Shown piece by piece: positions 29,849 through 39,201 of a stretch of DNA of 64,000 nucleotides. The stretch spans positions 1-64,000 of the forward strand of contig NTJI01000001.1 of the NCBI GenBank assembly GCA_002307375.1, read 5' to 3'. The DNA is from Lysobacteraceae bacterium NML93-0399. Lineage in GTDB: Bacteria > Pseudomonadota > Gammaproteobacteria > Xanthomonadales > Xanthomonadaceae. Within the stretch, counting starts at the first letter, position 1; each line of letters starts with the position of its first letter. The position numbers were made by a program, and so were the translations under genes. The notes under the pieces were generated by a model that was given only the letters and a program-made list of their open reading frames with translations, made no database searches and was not told the origin of the DNA.

Positions 29849-30886
29849 TCAGGCTCCCGGACAACGCGGCAATCCATCCCCGACGCTGCACTCCACACAG
29901 CACGGCACCGGCTGCGAACGGGGCGCCGACTGTCCAGGCTGCAGCGCATCCGGCGTCACCGGCATCGGTGGTGGTGAGATGTACAGGCCGGGCGACGGCG
30001 ACAGGGCCGCAAGCTCCGCGGCCGGGCGCAGTTGCAGCAGGACCGCCCAGTCCTGCCGGTTCGCGCTGCAGGCCTGGGGCGTGTCCGGCGTGCACGGCGG
30101 ATCATCGAGACTGCGCTGCGGCAGGTTCGCAAACTGCCCGCCGGGCGTCAGCGGCAGCAGTCGCATGGTGACGCCGTCGAGCACATTGCCGCCGACCAGT
30201 TGCGCCTGTCCGCCATCGGCCCCGACGACGATGTCGCAGTGCATGCCGAGCCCGCCGTCCTCACTGCTGAGCAGCGTCGCCAGCCCGGCGAAACCGAACA
30301 CCCGGTTGGCGGCGCGCACGTAGCAGAGCATGTCGCCGCGTGCGGCGCGCGTGGCCAACGGATTGGCGACGCGGTAGGCGCTGGTATCCGGATTCCGATA
30401 TGCGTCGCGCACGTAGTCGACATGGCTCGGCGAACCGTTGAAGCCCGGCAGCGCCGCGCGACGCGCCACCCACGACACGAACGCGGCCGACCACGGTACG
30501 TCGACGACTAAGCTGCGGCAGGCCGGCGACGGCTGCGGCCTCTGCGGCGCAAGCAGACAATCGTAGGCACCCGGCCGGTGCTGCAGCTGCGACAGCTGGT
30601 TCGCCCCGCGCCAGTACCCGGCGACCCTGCGCCAGGCCTGCTCGCCGTTGGTCAGCAGCGCAGTCTCGGCTTCGCGCACCGTCGACCCGGCGTACCGCCC
30701 CTCCAGATCGATGAAGGGCCGATGCCACAGCAGGTGTTCTTCGCAGGCTGCCGCCGCGAGCCGCGTCGCCGGGTCAGGCGACTCCACCTGCGCGCGCAAC
30801 AGCGGACAGGGATCGGCGGCGAGCGCCGACAGCGGCGCGGTCAACAACAGGCAGGCGAGCAGCCACAGGCGGCGCGTCGATCGCAT
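29849..30886 (-). CDS. Secreted DUF2272-type protein
   Basis: A 345-residue protein with a signal peptide (residues 1-22, RRLWLLACLLLTAPLSALAA). The central region (about 120-260: VPWSAAFVSWVARRAALPGF, HVDYVRDAYRN, RGDMLCYVRA) matches my recollection of DUF2272, a family with a papain-like/NlpC-like pattern of tryptophan, histidine and cysteine. The C-terminus is Pro-rich and ends CCVECSVGDGLPRCPGA, with four cysteines. It may act on cell-wall material, but no activity is established. The ATG at 30886 is preferred; an ATG three codons upstream (30895) is possible. Its 5' end is 82 bp from the moeB stop. Confidence 0.7.
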   Translation of the reverse strand: MRSTRRLWLLACLLLTAPLSALAADPCPLLRAQVESPDPATRLAAAACEEHLLWHRPFIDLEGRYAGSTVREAETALLTNGEQAWRRVAGYWRGANQLSQLQHRPGAYDCLLAPQRPQPSPACRSLVVDVPWSAAFVSWVARRAALPGFNGSPSHVDYVRDAYRNPDTSAYRVANPLATRAARGDMLCYVRAANRVFGFAGLATLLSSEDGGLGMHCDIVVGADGGQAQLVGGNVLDGVTMRLLPLTPGGQFANLPQRSLDDPPCTPDTPQACSANRQDWAVLLQLRPAAELAALSPSPGLYISPPPMPVTPDALQPGQSAPRSQPVPCCVECSVGDGLPRCPGA

Positions 30887-30968
30887 CGGGAGCATCCATT
30901 CCGCGCGAGGGAACGCGGGTCGCGCGCCATCGTGCCCCAGCCAGGTGTGAAGGCCGGGTCCGCCGCGC

Positions 30969-32099
30969 TCAGCCCGCGCAGAATGCGGCGTAATCGATGT
31001 AGCCGGGAAACGCGCGCCCGGGCGCACACACCGGGCAATCGGGATCGGACGACAGTCGCGTTTCGCGGAACTGCATGCGCAGCGCGTCGAACTGCAGCAG
31101 GCGCCCGCGCAGCGGCGCGCCGATACCGAGCAGCAGCTTCAGGGTTTCGGTGGCCTGCAGCAGTCCGACCACGCCCGGCAGCACGCCGAGCACGCCCACT
31201 TCCGAACAGTTCGGCGCAGCCTCCGCCGGCGGCGGCTCGGGAAACAGGCAGCGGTAGCACGGCGCCTCGCCACGATAGCGGCCGGCATCGAACACGCTGA
31301 CCTGGCCGTCGAAGCGATGCACCGCGCCGTAGACCAGCGGCACGCCGTGCAGCACGCAAGCATCGTTGAGCAGATAGCGCACGGGGAAATTGTCGGCGCC
31401 GTCGAGCACCAGATCGACGCCGTCGAGCAGCCGATCCACATTCGCGCTGGTCACACGCTCGGCTACCGCTTCGATGCGCGTGCGCGGGTTGAGCGCGCCC
31501 AGCGTCGTCGCCGCGGACTGCACCTTGGGCTGACCGATGCGGTCCTCGGCGTGCAGGATCTGCCGCTGCAGATTGCTGCGGTCGACGACGTCGTCATCGG
31601 CAATGCGCAGCGTGCCGACACCGGCTGCAGCCAGGTAATACGCTGCCGGCGATCCCAGCCCGCCCGCGCCGATCACCAGCACGGTCGCCTCGGCGAGGCG
31701 TTGCTGCCCCGCAAGGCCGATCTCCGGCAGTTTCAGATGCCGCGAATAACGCTCGTGGAAATCGAGATCGATGTCGCCGTCGGGCAATACGGTCGGCAAT
31801 CCGGCGGCCTGCCAGGCACTGGTCCCGCCGGCGACCGATGCGATGTCGATGTAGCCCAGTGCGGCAAGCGTCTCGGCCGCCTGCATCGAGCGCCGCCCGC
31901 TCTGGCAGATCAGCAGCAATGGCGCCTGCAGATCCGGCGCGTGTGCCAGCGGCGCAGCTTCGAGCAGGGCGCGGTCGACGCCCGACGCGCCTTCGGCCAT
32001 GCCGGTCACGCGTTCGTGCGCATCGCGCACATCGATCAGGCGCACGCCCTGCTGCTGGCGTTGCCGGGCCTGCGCCGGCGTGAGTTCGATGACGGCCAT
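30969..32099 (-). CDS. moeB: Molybdopterin-synthase adenylyltransferase MoeB with N-terminal rhodanese domain
   Basis: A 376-residue fusion. The N-terminal rhodanese domain (about 1-105) has the active-site cysteine in LLLICQSGRRSMQ. The ThiF/E1-like domain (about 125-376) has the nucleotide motif GAGGLGSPAAYYLA, DDDVVDRSNLQRQI, and two CxxC zinc pairs (CYRC and CPVC). MoeB-type enzymes adenylate the C-terminal glycine of a ubiquitin-like sulfur carrier (MoaD); the attached rhodanese can deliver persulfide sulfur. Position next to moeA and mobA supports a molybdenum-cofactor role over ThiF. The start MAVIELTPAQ at 32099 follows family practice. Confidence 0.9.
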   Translation of the reverse strand: MAVIELTPAQARQRQQQGVRLIDVRDAHERVTGMAEGASGVDRALLEAAPLAHAPDLQAPLLLICQSGRRSMQAAETLAALGYIDIASVAGGTSAWQAAGLPTVLPDGDIDLDFHERYSRHLKLPEIGLAGQQRLAEATVLVIGAGGLGSPAAYYLAAAGVGTLRIADDDVVDRSNLQRQILHAEDRIGQPKVQSAATTLGALNPRTRIEAVAERVTSANVDRLLDGVDLVLDGADNFPVRYLLNDACVLHGVPLVYGAVHRFDGQVSVFDAGRYRGEAPCYRCLFPEPPPAEAAPNCSEVGVLGVLPGVVGLLQATETLKLLLGIGAPLRGRLLQFDALRMQFRETRLSSDPDCPVCAPGRAFPGYIDYAAFCAG

Positions 32100-32152
32100 G
32101 GCGGGATTATCGCGCGGACGCGGGCGCATTGTCGGCGCGCTGCAATGCTCCC

Positions 32153-32219
32153 GTAGGCGCGCGCTTGCGCGCGATGGGCTGTATCGGTGAAGCGCTCGCG
32201 CGCGCCGGCGCGCTCCTAC
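32153..32219. repeat. GTAG-type REP hairpin between moeB and moeA
   Basis: A 67-bp element from GTAGGCGCGCGCTTGCGCGC to GCGCGCTCCTAC, a divergent copy of those at 29599 and 29766. It fills most of the moeA-moeB gap, just after the moeA stop at 32227, and could stabilise or attenuate the transcript. Confidence 0.8.
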
Positions 32220-32226
32220 GGAAGCT

Positions 32227-33483
32227 TCAGTACGGCAGAACGTCGACCGGAGTGCCGGACGCGTAGTCGCGCGGCCCCGCAGCAAGCACGATCAACGCGT
32301 CCGAATCTGCAGCGGCCTGCATCCGGTGCGAGCCGTCGGCAGGATTCGGCTCGACCCAGGAAACCCCGTCGTCGTCGATCCACCAGCGCCCGCGCAGGAA
32401 CTCCAGGCGCTCGTGCTTCTTGGTCCAGGTCGACGCCAGGCGCGCGCGTCGCAGCGGACGCGGTTGGCGGCCCTGCAGACCGTCGACGAGCCGCCGGCCC
32501 AGCGCCAGCCAGGTCGCCAGCACCGACACCGGATTGCCCGGCAGACACAGGAACAGCGCCGGGCCAAGCGTGCCGCCTTCGGCCAGCAGCAGCGGCATGC
32601 CGGGCTTCATCATGACCTTCCACATCCGCACGCGGCCGCGCCGCTGCAGCAGCTCGGGCAGCAGGTCCTTCTCGCCGGCAGACACGCCGCCACAGGTCAG
32701 CACCAGGTCGAATGCTTCGCCTGCATGGCGCAGCGCCGAGGTCACCTGCGCGGCATCGTCGGGCAGCGTCGGAAACGCGACCGGCTCCAGCCCTTCGGCG
32801 CGCAGCAGCGCCATCAGCTGGTCGCGGTTGGAGTTGTAGATCTGGCCCGGCGCGAGCGACATGCCGGGCTCGACCAGCTCGTCGCCGGTCGCGAACACCG
32901 CGACCGTCGGCCTGCGCACCACATCCAGCTGCGCCAGTCCCTGCGACGCGGCCAGGCCGATCCGCGCGGGCGTGAGCATGCCGCCTGCGCGCAGCAACAC
33001 ATCGCCGACGGCCGAATCCTCGCCTGCGCGCCGTACGTGCTGGCCGGGCTTCGGCGCGATCCGCACGACGACGATGTCGCCGTCGAGCGTCGTGTTTTCC
33101 TTCATCACCACCGTGTCGGCGCCATCCGGCAACGGCGCGCCGGTGGTGATGCGCACGCACGTGCCCGCCTCGACTTTCAACGCGGCGTCGGGCCCTGCGA
33201 ACTGTTCGCCCGACAGCAGCAGACGTGTCGGCGACCCATCGGTCGCGAGATCGGCATGCCGGAACGCGAAGCCGTCCATCGCCGAATTGTCGAACGGCGG
33301 CTGCGCCAATGTCGCGACGACATCGCGCGCGAGGATGTGTCCGTGCGCGCGCGACAGCGATACGGTTTGCGGCTGCAGACGACGCTCGCTCGCGACGGCG
33401 TCGACGACCGCGACTGCTTCGTCGAACGCGATCCGGAACGGAAAATCGGGCGTCTGCGGCTCAGCCGCGGGCGATGCCGGCAT
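32227..33483 (-). CDS. moeA: Molybdopterin molybdenumtransferase MoeA
   Basis: A 418-residue MoeA, usual length. Conserved sites include PPFDNSAMDGFAFR (about 63-76), RITTGAPLPDGADTVV, the MoaB/MogA-like domain (ATGDELVEPG, YNSNRDQL, TCGGVSAGEKD) and LFLCLPGNPVS. It inserts molybdate into adenylated molybdopterin. The start at 33483 (MPASPAAEPQTP) lies inside the 3' end of mobA, a 23-bp overlap, which implies coupled translation. Confidence 0.93.
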   Translation of the reverse strand: MPASPAAEPQTPDFPFRIAFDEAVAVVDAVASERRLQPQTVSLSRAHGHILARDVVATLAQPPFDNSAMDGFAFRHADLATDGSPTRLLLSGEQFAGPDAALKVEAGTCVRITTGAPLPDGADTVVMKENTTLDGDIVVVRIAPKPGQHVRRAGEDSAVGDVLLRAGGMLTPARIGLAASQGLAQLDVVRRPTVAVFATGDELVEPGMSLAPGQIYNSNRDQLMALLRAEGLEPVAFPTLPDDAAQVTSALRHAGEAFDLVLTCGGVSAGEKDLLPELLQRRGRVRMWKVMMKPGMPLLLAEGGTLGPALFLCLPGNPVSVLATWLALGRRLVDGLQGRQPRPLRRARLASTWTKKHERLEFLRGRWWIDDDGVSWVEPNPADGSHRMQAAADSDALIVLAAGPRDYASGTPVDVLPY

Positions 33484-34060
33484 CGTCGAGATCCTGTGGC
33501 GTGTTGAGGTTGCCGAAGCGTACACCGTCGAACTGGACGCACTGCATGCCCAGCGTCTGCTGCAGCGATCGCACTGCGTAATCGCCCGATGTCAGCGCCG
33601 CGGCGGCGACGTCGCGCAGCAATGCGACCGGCCACAGCGCTACGAGCGGCTGCACGCCGTCTGCGTCGCGCGCGTACGCACCCTGCGTGCCGGCGTGATG
33701 CACCAGCGTGCGCAACAGGCAGTCGTTGATCTCGACGAGGTCGACGGGCAGCGTCATCAGCCATCGCGTGGACGCCGCATGCGCGAGCGCATCGAGGCCG
33801 GACAGTGGCCCGGCATCGGCGCGGCGATCGGGCACCGCGATCAGTCCGTGCGCCGCGTAGCGTTCGAACTCGCGATTGGCACTGACCAGTAATGCCACGC
33901 CCTGCCCGGCCAGCCGCCGCTGCCAGCGCAGCACCTGCGGCGTGCCGCCACGCTCGAGCCATGCCTTGTCGCGGCCGCCCAGACGCGAAGCACGACCACC
34001 GGCGAGGATGCCGATGGTGACATCGGAAAATGTCGGCGCTTGCGGCGGCGACAGGTTCAT
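33461..34060 (-). CDS. mobA: Molybdenum cofactor guanylyltransferase MobA
   Basis: A 199-residue nucleotidyltransferase. The signature LAGGRASRLGGRDKAWL is at about residues 19-35, and DLVEIND lies where the second metal site region is expected. It adds GMP to the molybdenum cofactor. It begins 19 bp after der and overlaps moeA, so der-mobA-moeA are likely one transcript. The Pro/Gln-rich first 14 residues are not conserved, so a slightly later start is possible. Confidence 0.9.
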   Translation of the reverse strand: MNLSPPQAPTFSDVTIGILAGGRASRLGGRDKAWLERGGTPQVLRWQRRLAGQGVALLVSANREFERYAAHGLIAVPDRRADAGPLSGLDALAHAASTRWLMTLPVDLVEINDCLLRTLVHHAGTQGAYARDADGVQPLVALWPVALLRDVAAAALTSGDYAVRSLQQTLGMQCVQFDGVRFGNLNTPQDLDDAGIARG

Positions 34061-34079
34061 CGCGTGGACACGCCCCGGC

Positions 34080-35492
34080 TCACTTGCGTTTGACGTGGCG
34101 GATCAGCCGCTTCTTCTTCGCCAGCTGGCGCTCGGTGAGCACGTTCTTCTTGTCCTTGTAGGGGTTGTCACCCTCGCGGAACAGGAAGCGGATCGGCGTG
34201 CCGACAAGCTTGAAGCGCTTGCGGAAGAAGTTCTCCAGATACCGCTTGTAGCTGTCGGGCAAGGTCCGCAGGCGATTGCCGTGCACGATGATCGTCGGCG
34301 GATTCTCGCCGCCCGGATGGGCGAAGCGCATCTTCGGTGCATGGCCGCGCACGACCGGCGGCGGGTTGCTCTCGTAGGCGATTTCCACCGCCTTGGTGAC
34401 GTCGGCGGTGCTGAACTTGTAGTTGGCCGAGCGGTGCGCGCGATGGATCGCGGCGAACAGCTCGCGCAGGCCCGAGCCGTGCTTGGCGGAAATACGCACC
34501 GCTTCGGCCCACGGCACGAACGCGAGCTTGCGCGACAGCAACGCCTCGGTCTGCTCGCGCTGGTAATCGGTGAGACCGTCCCACTTGTTGACCGCGACCA
34601 CGAGCGCACGGCCCGAATCGAGCACCGCGCCGAGCACGCTCGCATCCTGGTCGGTCACGCCTTCGCTGGCATCGATCATCACCACCGAGACCTGGGTGTG
34701 TTCGATCGACTGCAGGGTCTTGATGATCGAGAAGGTCTCGACCGCCTCGTCCACCTTGGACTTGCGGCGGATGCCGGCCGTGTCGACCAGGCGATACTTG
34801 CGTCCGTCGCGTTCAAGATCGACCTCGATCGAGTCGCGCGTGGTGCCGGCGACGTCGGAGGCGATCATCCGCTCCTCGCCGAGAATGCGGTTGACCAGCG
34901 TCGACTTGCCCACGTTCGGGCGGCCGACGAAGGTCACGCGGATGCGCTCGGGATCGGCGTCGAGCTGCTCGGTACTACCAGTTTCCGGCAAGCGTTCGAA
35001 GACCTCGTCGACCAGTTCGTCGATGCCGTGGCGATGCGAGGACGAGATCGTGTGCACGTCGCTGAAGCCGTAGCGCGAAAACTCGGCCTCGGCCGCGCGT
35101 GCGTCGAGCCCGTCGGTCTTGTTGATGACCAGGAACGTGGGTTTGTCGATCTTGCGCAGCCAGCGCAGGATCTCGTCGTCCAGCGCCGAGGCGCCTTCGC
35201 GGCCGTCCACAACGAACAGCACCAGATCGGCTTCCGCCGCAGCCGCGCGCGACTGCTTGGCGGTGGGGCCGGCCAGGCCTTCGGCTTCGAGATGGATGTT
35301 CTCGCCGGCGATGCCGCCGGTGTCGACCAGCGCGAACGGACGGTCGGGATCGAGTCGGCACACGCCGTAATGGCGGTCGCGGGTGACGCCCGGCTCGTCG
35401 TGGACGAGCGCGTCGCGGGTGCGGGTCAACGCATTGAAGAGCGTCGACTTGCCGACATTGGGGCGGCCCACGAGGGCGACGAGGGGAAGCAT
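34080..35492 (-). CDS. der: Ribosome biogenesis GTPase Der (EngA)
   Basis: A 470-residue protein with two tandem GTPase domains and a KH-like C-terminus. GTPase 1: [12 protein letters not shown] (about 9-20), DTGG, NKTD. GTPase 2: [12 protein letters not shown] (about 188), DTAG, NKWD. The basic tail [12 protein letters not shown] probably touches rRNA. Der is essential for 50S maturation. The ATG at 35492 is the family start. It follows bamB, as in many gammaproteobacteria. Confidence 0.96.
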   Translation of the reverse strand: MLPLVALVGRPNVGKSTLFNALTRTRDALVHDEPGVTRDRHYGVCRLDPDRPFALVDTGGIAGENIHLEAEGLAGPTAKQSRAAAAEADLVLFVVDGREGASALDDEILRWLRKIDKPTFLVINKTDGLDARAAEAEFSRYGFSDVHTISSSHRHGIDELVDEVFERLPETGSTEQLDADPERIRVTFVGRPNVGKSTLVNRILGEERMIASDVAGTTRDSIEVDLERDGRKYRLVDTAGIRRKSKVDEAVETFSIIKTLQSIEHTQVSVVMIDASEGVTDQDASVLGAVLDSGRALVVAVNKWDGLTDYQREQTEALLSRKLAFVPWAEAVRISAKHGSGLRELFAAIHRAHRSANYKFSTADVTKAVEIAYESNPPPVVRGHAPKMRFAHPGGENPPTIIVHGNRLRTLPDSYKRYLENFFRKRFKLVGTPIRFLFREGDNPYKDKKNVLTERQLAKKKRLIRHVKRK

Positions 35493-35551
35493 GGCGCGGA
35501 TTCCGTTCGGTTGGGGCATGAGGCGCGTCTCCGGTATCACCAGAAACGCGC

Positions 35552-35580
35552 GGCCCCGGGCAACATCGCTGCCCGGGGCC
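35552..35580. terminator. GC hairpin between bamB and der
   Basis: GGCCCCGGGC (35552-35561) and GCCCGGGGCC (35571-35580) form a perfect 10-bp stem with a 9-nt loop, 24 bp after the bamB stop. No T-run follows on the minus strand, so it may be a stabiliser or partial terminator. Confidence 0.55.
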
Positions 35581-35604
35581 GGCATTGTCGCATTTGCGGC
35601 GGAA

Positions 35605-36825
35605 TTACTGGTCCAGACGCCAGGCCGTGACGCCGCCATCGATGTTCTGGACCACCAGCACGCCGTCGGCGACGGTCATCGCGCCGCGGATCGCGTGGCG
35701 GCCGGCGCGCGCGCGGGCGGCGAATTCGCCGTCCTCGAGACGCAGCCAGTGCAGGTAGCCGTCGTAATCGCCGACCACGGCGAAGTTGCCCTGGATCACC
35801 GCGCCGCTGAGATTGCGACGCGCCAGCGCCGGCTGCTGCCAGGCCGCCGTGCCGCTGAACTTGTCCAGGCCCCAGACCGTGCCGTTGGCGTCGGTCACCA
35901 CCAGTCGCTGCGGCGAGAGCGCCGGACGGTTGGCACCGCCGTGCTCGCTGACCCACAGCGGACGCCCGCTCGGCCCCTCGAGCGCCATCGTGCGGTGCTT
36001 GTAGCTGCTGGCGAACAGCACCGCCTCGTCCAGCACCGGCGTGCCGTCGACATCGGCCATGCGCTCGAGTTCAGTCCGGCCGTCGGGCTGGGCCACGGCC
36101 TGCTCCCACAGCGTGCGACCGTCGGAGAGCGACAGCGCAGCCAGCGTGCCGTCGTCATTGCCGACGAACACGAAGCCGGGTCCGAGCACCGGCGCGTCGT
36201 TGCCGCGCACGGTCAGCGACGGCAGCTCGCGCACCCAGAACCAGCGACGCTCGCCGGTGGCAACATCGAACGCGGTCACGCGGCCGTCGTTGGAACGCAC
36301 CAGCACCACGCCCTGCCCGATCGTCGGGGCCGCGATGACTTCATTGGAGACCTTCGCGGTCCAGCGCTCGGCGCCCGTGCCCGCGTCCAGCGCGACCACT
36401 TCGCCATCGAGGCTGCCCGCCACGACCAGGCCATCGCCCACGCCCGGGCCGCCGCTCAGCCGCAGGTCGGATTCGTAGCGCCAGACCGACGCGCCGGACT
36501 GCAGATCGAAAGCCCGGACGCCGCCCTTGATGGCGGCCACGTACACGCGACCGTTGGCCACCGCCGGCCCCTGGCGCACGCCGAGCCGGCCTTCGCCCTT
36601 GCCCGCGTTCGCCGACCACAGGCGGCTCACGCCGACGGTCTCGGTGATATCGGTCAGCGGTGCCGGCTCGGACAGGGCCTTGGCCTGGTCCTTCTCGCTG
36701 TTGCCGAACCAGCCACGCACGGTCGTGCAGCCGGTCACGGTCATCACGCACAGCGCGATCGCCGCGACCCGCGCGATGCGGCCCGTGGCGTGGGAGGACG
36801 CGGCGCGCGCGGTCTGCTCGGTCAT
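35605..36825 (-). CDS. bamB: Outer membrane protein assembly factor BamB
   Basis: A 406-residue lipoprotein. The signal with lipobox (VTGC, lipid cysteine about residue 33) is followed by an eight-bladed beta-propeller of PQQ-like repeats (for example [43 protein letters not shown]). BamB is a periplasm-facing part of the BAM complex that folds outer-membrane proteins. The start overlaps the stop of the upstream gene by one base (TGATG). The N-terminal extension before the signal is slightly long. Confidence 0.94.
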   Translation of the reverse strand: MTEQTARAASSHATGRIARVAAIALCVMTVTGCTTVRGWFGNSEKDQAKALSEPAPLTDITETVGVSRLWSANAGKGEGRLGVRQGPAVANGRVYVAAIKGGVRAFDLQSGASVWRYESDLRLSGGPGVGDGLVVAGSLDGEVVALDAGTGAERWTAKVSNEVIAAPTIGQGVVLVRSNDGRVTAFDVATGERRWFWVRELPSLTVRGNDAPVLGPGFVFVGNDDGTLAALSLSDGRTLWEQAVAQPDGRTELERMADVDGTPVLDEAVLFASSYKHRTMALEGPSGRPLWVSEHGGANRPALSPQRLVVTDANGTVWGLDKFSGTAAWQQPALARRNLSGAVIQGNFAVVGDYDGYLHWLRLEDGEFAARARAGRHAIRGAMTVADGVLVVQNIDGGVTAWRLDQ

Positions 36826-37457
36826 CAGGATTCAACCTCGGGTTCGTCCGGCGTGCCGCCGACTTCGGAAAGCTTGAGTTCGACCAGGCCACGCTGCGGC
36901 GCGGCGCTGTCGAGCTGGCGCAGCGCCTGCGCGTAGTCGGCGCGGGCCTGCTCGGTCTGTTCGAGTGCGAAATGGGCATCGCCACGCGCTTCGAGCGACA
37001 CCGCGTCTTCGGCGCCGGCCAGGAGCCTGACGGCATCCTCGCCGCGACCGGCATCGGTCAGCAGGCGGGCCAGACGCTGCTGGACCACGGCGGCGACACC
37101 CGGCTCGGTGCCGTCGACGCCTTCGAGTGTCGCGATGGCGGCGTCGCGATCGCCCTGCTCGACCTGCGCCTTCGCCAGCTGCAACGCGGCCAGTTCGCTG
37201 TAGGCGGTATCGGGAAGTCCGGCCAGCGACTGCGCAGCCTTGTCGAGTTCGCCGGAGCGGATATCGAGCATCGCCGTCTGGTAGGCGCCGTGCTGGGCCA
37301 CCGACTCGGCGTGAGTGCGGTTCTTCCAGTAGTGGTAACCGAAGATCAGCGCAGCGCCGACCACCAGGCCGGCCACCAGTCCCAGACCGTTGTCGCGAAG
37401 CCAGGCCTTGACCCGCTCCCCCTGTTCGCGCTCGTCCAGCAACTCGTCAATCGCCAT
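36825..37457 (-). CDS. yfgM: YfgM-like membrane-anchored TPR protein
   Basis: A 210-residue protein of the YfgM family (Tetratricopeptide-like, DUF2133). A cytoplasmic N-terminus (EREQGERVKAWLRDNG), one membrane helix (about 25-44) and periplasmic TPR-type repeats are visible. YfgM associates with the SecYEG translocon and periplasmic chaperones. It lies directly before bamB and der, as in E. coli. In the E. coli order hisS and ispG would precede it, but here the upstream neighbour is rodZ. Confidence 0.88.
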   Translation of the reverse strand: MAIDELLDEREQGERVKAWLRDNGLGLVAGLVVGAALIFGYHYWKNRTHAESVAQHGAYQTAMLDIRSGELDKAAQSLAGLPDTAYSELAALQLAKAQVEQGDRDAAIATLEGVDGTEPGVAAVVQQRLARLLTDAGRGEDAVRLLAGAEDAVSLEARGDAHFALEQTEQARADYAQALRQLDSAAPQRGLVELKLSEVGGTPDEPEVES

Positions 37458-37558
37458 ATGGTCTCTACGCCCGCCGTCGAAGGCGGGTCAAACGGATGGA
37501 AGTCGGATCGCGCGGGCCGCGCTCGAGGCGGTCCGGAACCTGGCGCGACGTCCCGGAA

Positions 37559-38392
37559 TTACTCGGAAGCCGGCGCCAGCGCGCCGTCGGAGGATACCGT
37601 AAAGCGGGCCACGTTGGCCCGCTGGAAGCGGGACAGATCCTGAACGTCACCGCCGCGCAGCACGTCCACCGCGTCGGCATTGCCGAGCTTCACCCGCCCC
37701 ACTTCGCCGGCCGCGAAGCGACGCTCCTGACCCGAACGCACCAGCGCCTGCTCGATCTGGGTGCCGTCGGGGGCGACGATCTCGACCCAGCTGTCGCCGC
37801 TGAAACGCAGGACGAGCCCGTCGACCGGCGGCGCCGGTTCTGCCTGCGGCGCCGCGAGCGGCGCGCGCTTGGACATTGCGCCCAGCGACGCGGTCACGGG
37901 CGTGGGACGCGTCGGGCGCGGCGACTCGTCCGCGCGCTCGAAGTTGCCGTCCAGGCCCAGGGAGGCGGTTTCGACCGGACGCGTGTTGTCGACGTGCGAG
38001 CGCGTCGCAACCCACACCGGCACTGCGATCAGTGCCGTGATCACGACATAGACCGCCCGGCCCATGGCCTTGTCGAGCATGCGCTGCATCGGCGGGGTGT
38101 AGGTGCGCGGCGTCAGCGCGGGCGGCACCACCGTGACGGCATCGGACACGCTGTCGGCCAACGACGCGGGCAATGCGAGCAGCCGCAGATAGCTGCGCAG
38201 CTGCCCGCGTACGAATACCGGCGCGCCCAGGCGGGCCCAGTTCTCGGCTTCGAGCGCTTCCACCACACGGATCTGCATCCGCAGACGCGATGCGACATCG
38301 GCAATCGACAGCCCGGCCTCCATGCGCGCTTCGCGCAGACGTTCTCCGACCCCAGGCGATCCCGCTGGCGTGGTCTGGTTCGAAGAACTCAT
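37559..38392 (-). CDS. rodZ: Cytoskeleton protein RodZ
   Basis: A 277-residue RodZ. The N-terminal helix-turn-helix of the Cro/CI type (GERLREARMEAGLSIADVAS, residues 16-35) binds MreB. A membrane helix lies at about 112-130, and the periplasmic C-terminal domain (DUF4115, about 190-262: LRFSGDSWVEIVAPDGT) follows a Pro/Ala linker. RodZ helps maintain rod shape. The start overlaps the pilF stop by 4 bp (ATGA). A 101-bp gap with a small hairpin (CCCGCC/GGCGGG at about 37471-37488) separates it from yfgM, where ispG and hisS sit in many relatives. Confidence 0.9.
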   Translation of the reverse strand: MSSSNQTTPAGSPGVGERLREARMEAGLSIADVASRLRMQIRVVEALEAENWARLGAPVFVRGQLRSYLRLLALPASLADSVSDAVTVVPPALTPRTYTPPMQRMLDKAMGRAVYVVITALIAVPVWVATRSHVDNTRPVETASLGLDGNFERADESPRPTRPTPVTASLGAMSKRAPLAAPQAEPAPPVDGLVLRFSGDSWVEIVAPDGTQIEQALVRSGQERRFAAGEVGRVKLGNADAVDVLRGGDVQDLSRFQRANVARFTVSSDGALAPASE

Positions 38393-39201
38393 GGTGGAGT
38401 GGTTTCCCTTGTCTGTAGGTTCGAGGCGTGCGGAAACTCGGTCCGCAGGCGTCTCTGGTATCGGTCGGCGGCCCCTGAATCGCCGAGCGCGGCTTCGATC
38501 TGCGCCGCGAGTTGCAATGCTGCCGCAGTTGCGGGTGCCGCGGCAAGCCGTCTCTGCGAAAAAGCGCGCGCATCGAAGTCGCGTTGCTGGACATGCAAGT
38601 GGCGCGCCATCGCGTCGAGCGCGACGACGTTCTCCGGATCGAGCTGCAGCGCGGCACGCAGATCGCGTTCGACACGCGCGTCATTCCCCGCAGTCATTGC
38701 GCACGCACCGGCATTGGCCAGTGCGCCCGACGGGTCGCCGTATGCGGGGTCACGCACCGCGGCATCGAAATAATCGAGCGCCTCGGCCGCGTGTCCGTTA
38801 CGGCACAACCACGTGCCGTAGTTGTTGAGATACGCCCCCTGGTCGGGCGCCAGTTCGGCGGCGGCCTTGTAATGCGCGCCCGCCTGCGTGCTGCGCCCGC
38901 GGCGGTCCTCGACGACCGCAAGCAGGGTGTGGGCGTCGGGGGCCGTGCCCTCGAAGCGGAGCGCTGACCGCGCCGCCTTCGTCGCCGCGTCGAAATCATT
39001 CGTGCCGAATGCGCGGGTCGCCAGCACCAGCTGCTGGCGCGCTTCCTCGTTGCGGCGGGATTCGACGGTGCCGCGGGTGTTGTAGCTGCGCACCTCGGGA
39101 CGGAAATCGCTCTTGCCGCTGGGCTTGACGAAATCGAGGCGTGAGCAGCCGGCCAGGGCCAGCCCGAGAACGAAGAGGACGGCGGCCTCAGGCAGCCGCA
39201 T
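38389..39201 (-). CDS. pilF: Type IV pilus biogenesis lipoprotein PilF/PilW
   Basis: A 270-residue lipoprotein: signal with lipobox LAGC (about residue 19), then TPR repeats (about 50-265: [22 protein letters not shown] is a typical unit). PilF (PilW) is the pilotin needed for PilQ secretin assembly. The ATG at 39201 lies 13 bp inside the 3' end of rlmN, so the two are coupled; the open frame extends further upstream inside rlmN but lacks a signal. With FimX at 61 kb it points to twitching motility. Confidence 0.92.
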   Translation of the reverse strand: MRLPEAAVLFVLGLALAGCSRLDFVKPSGKSDFRPEVRSYNTRGTVESRRNEEARQQLVLATRAFGTNDFDAATKAARSALRFEGTAPDAHTLLAVVEDRRGRSTQAGAHYKAAAELAPDQGAYLNNYGTWLCRNGHAAEALDYFDAAVRDPAYGDPSGALANAGACAMTAGNDARVERDLRAALQLDPENVVALDAMARHLHVQQRDFDARAFSQRRLAAAPATAAALQLAAQIEAALGDSGAADRYQRRLRTEFPHASNLQTRETTPP

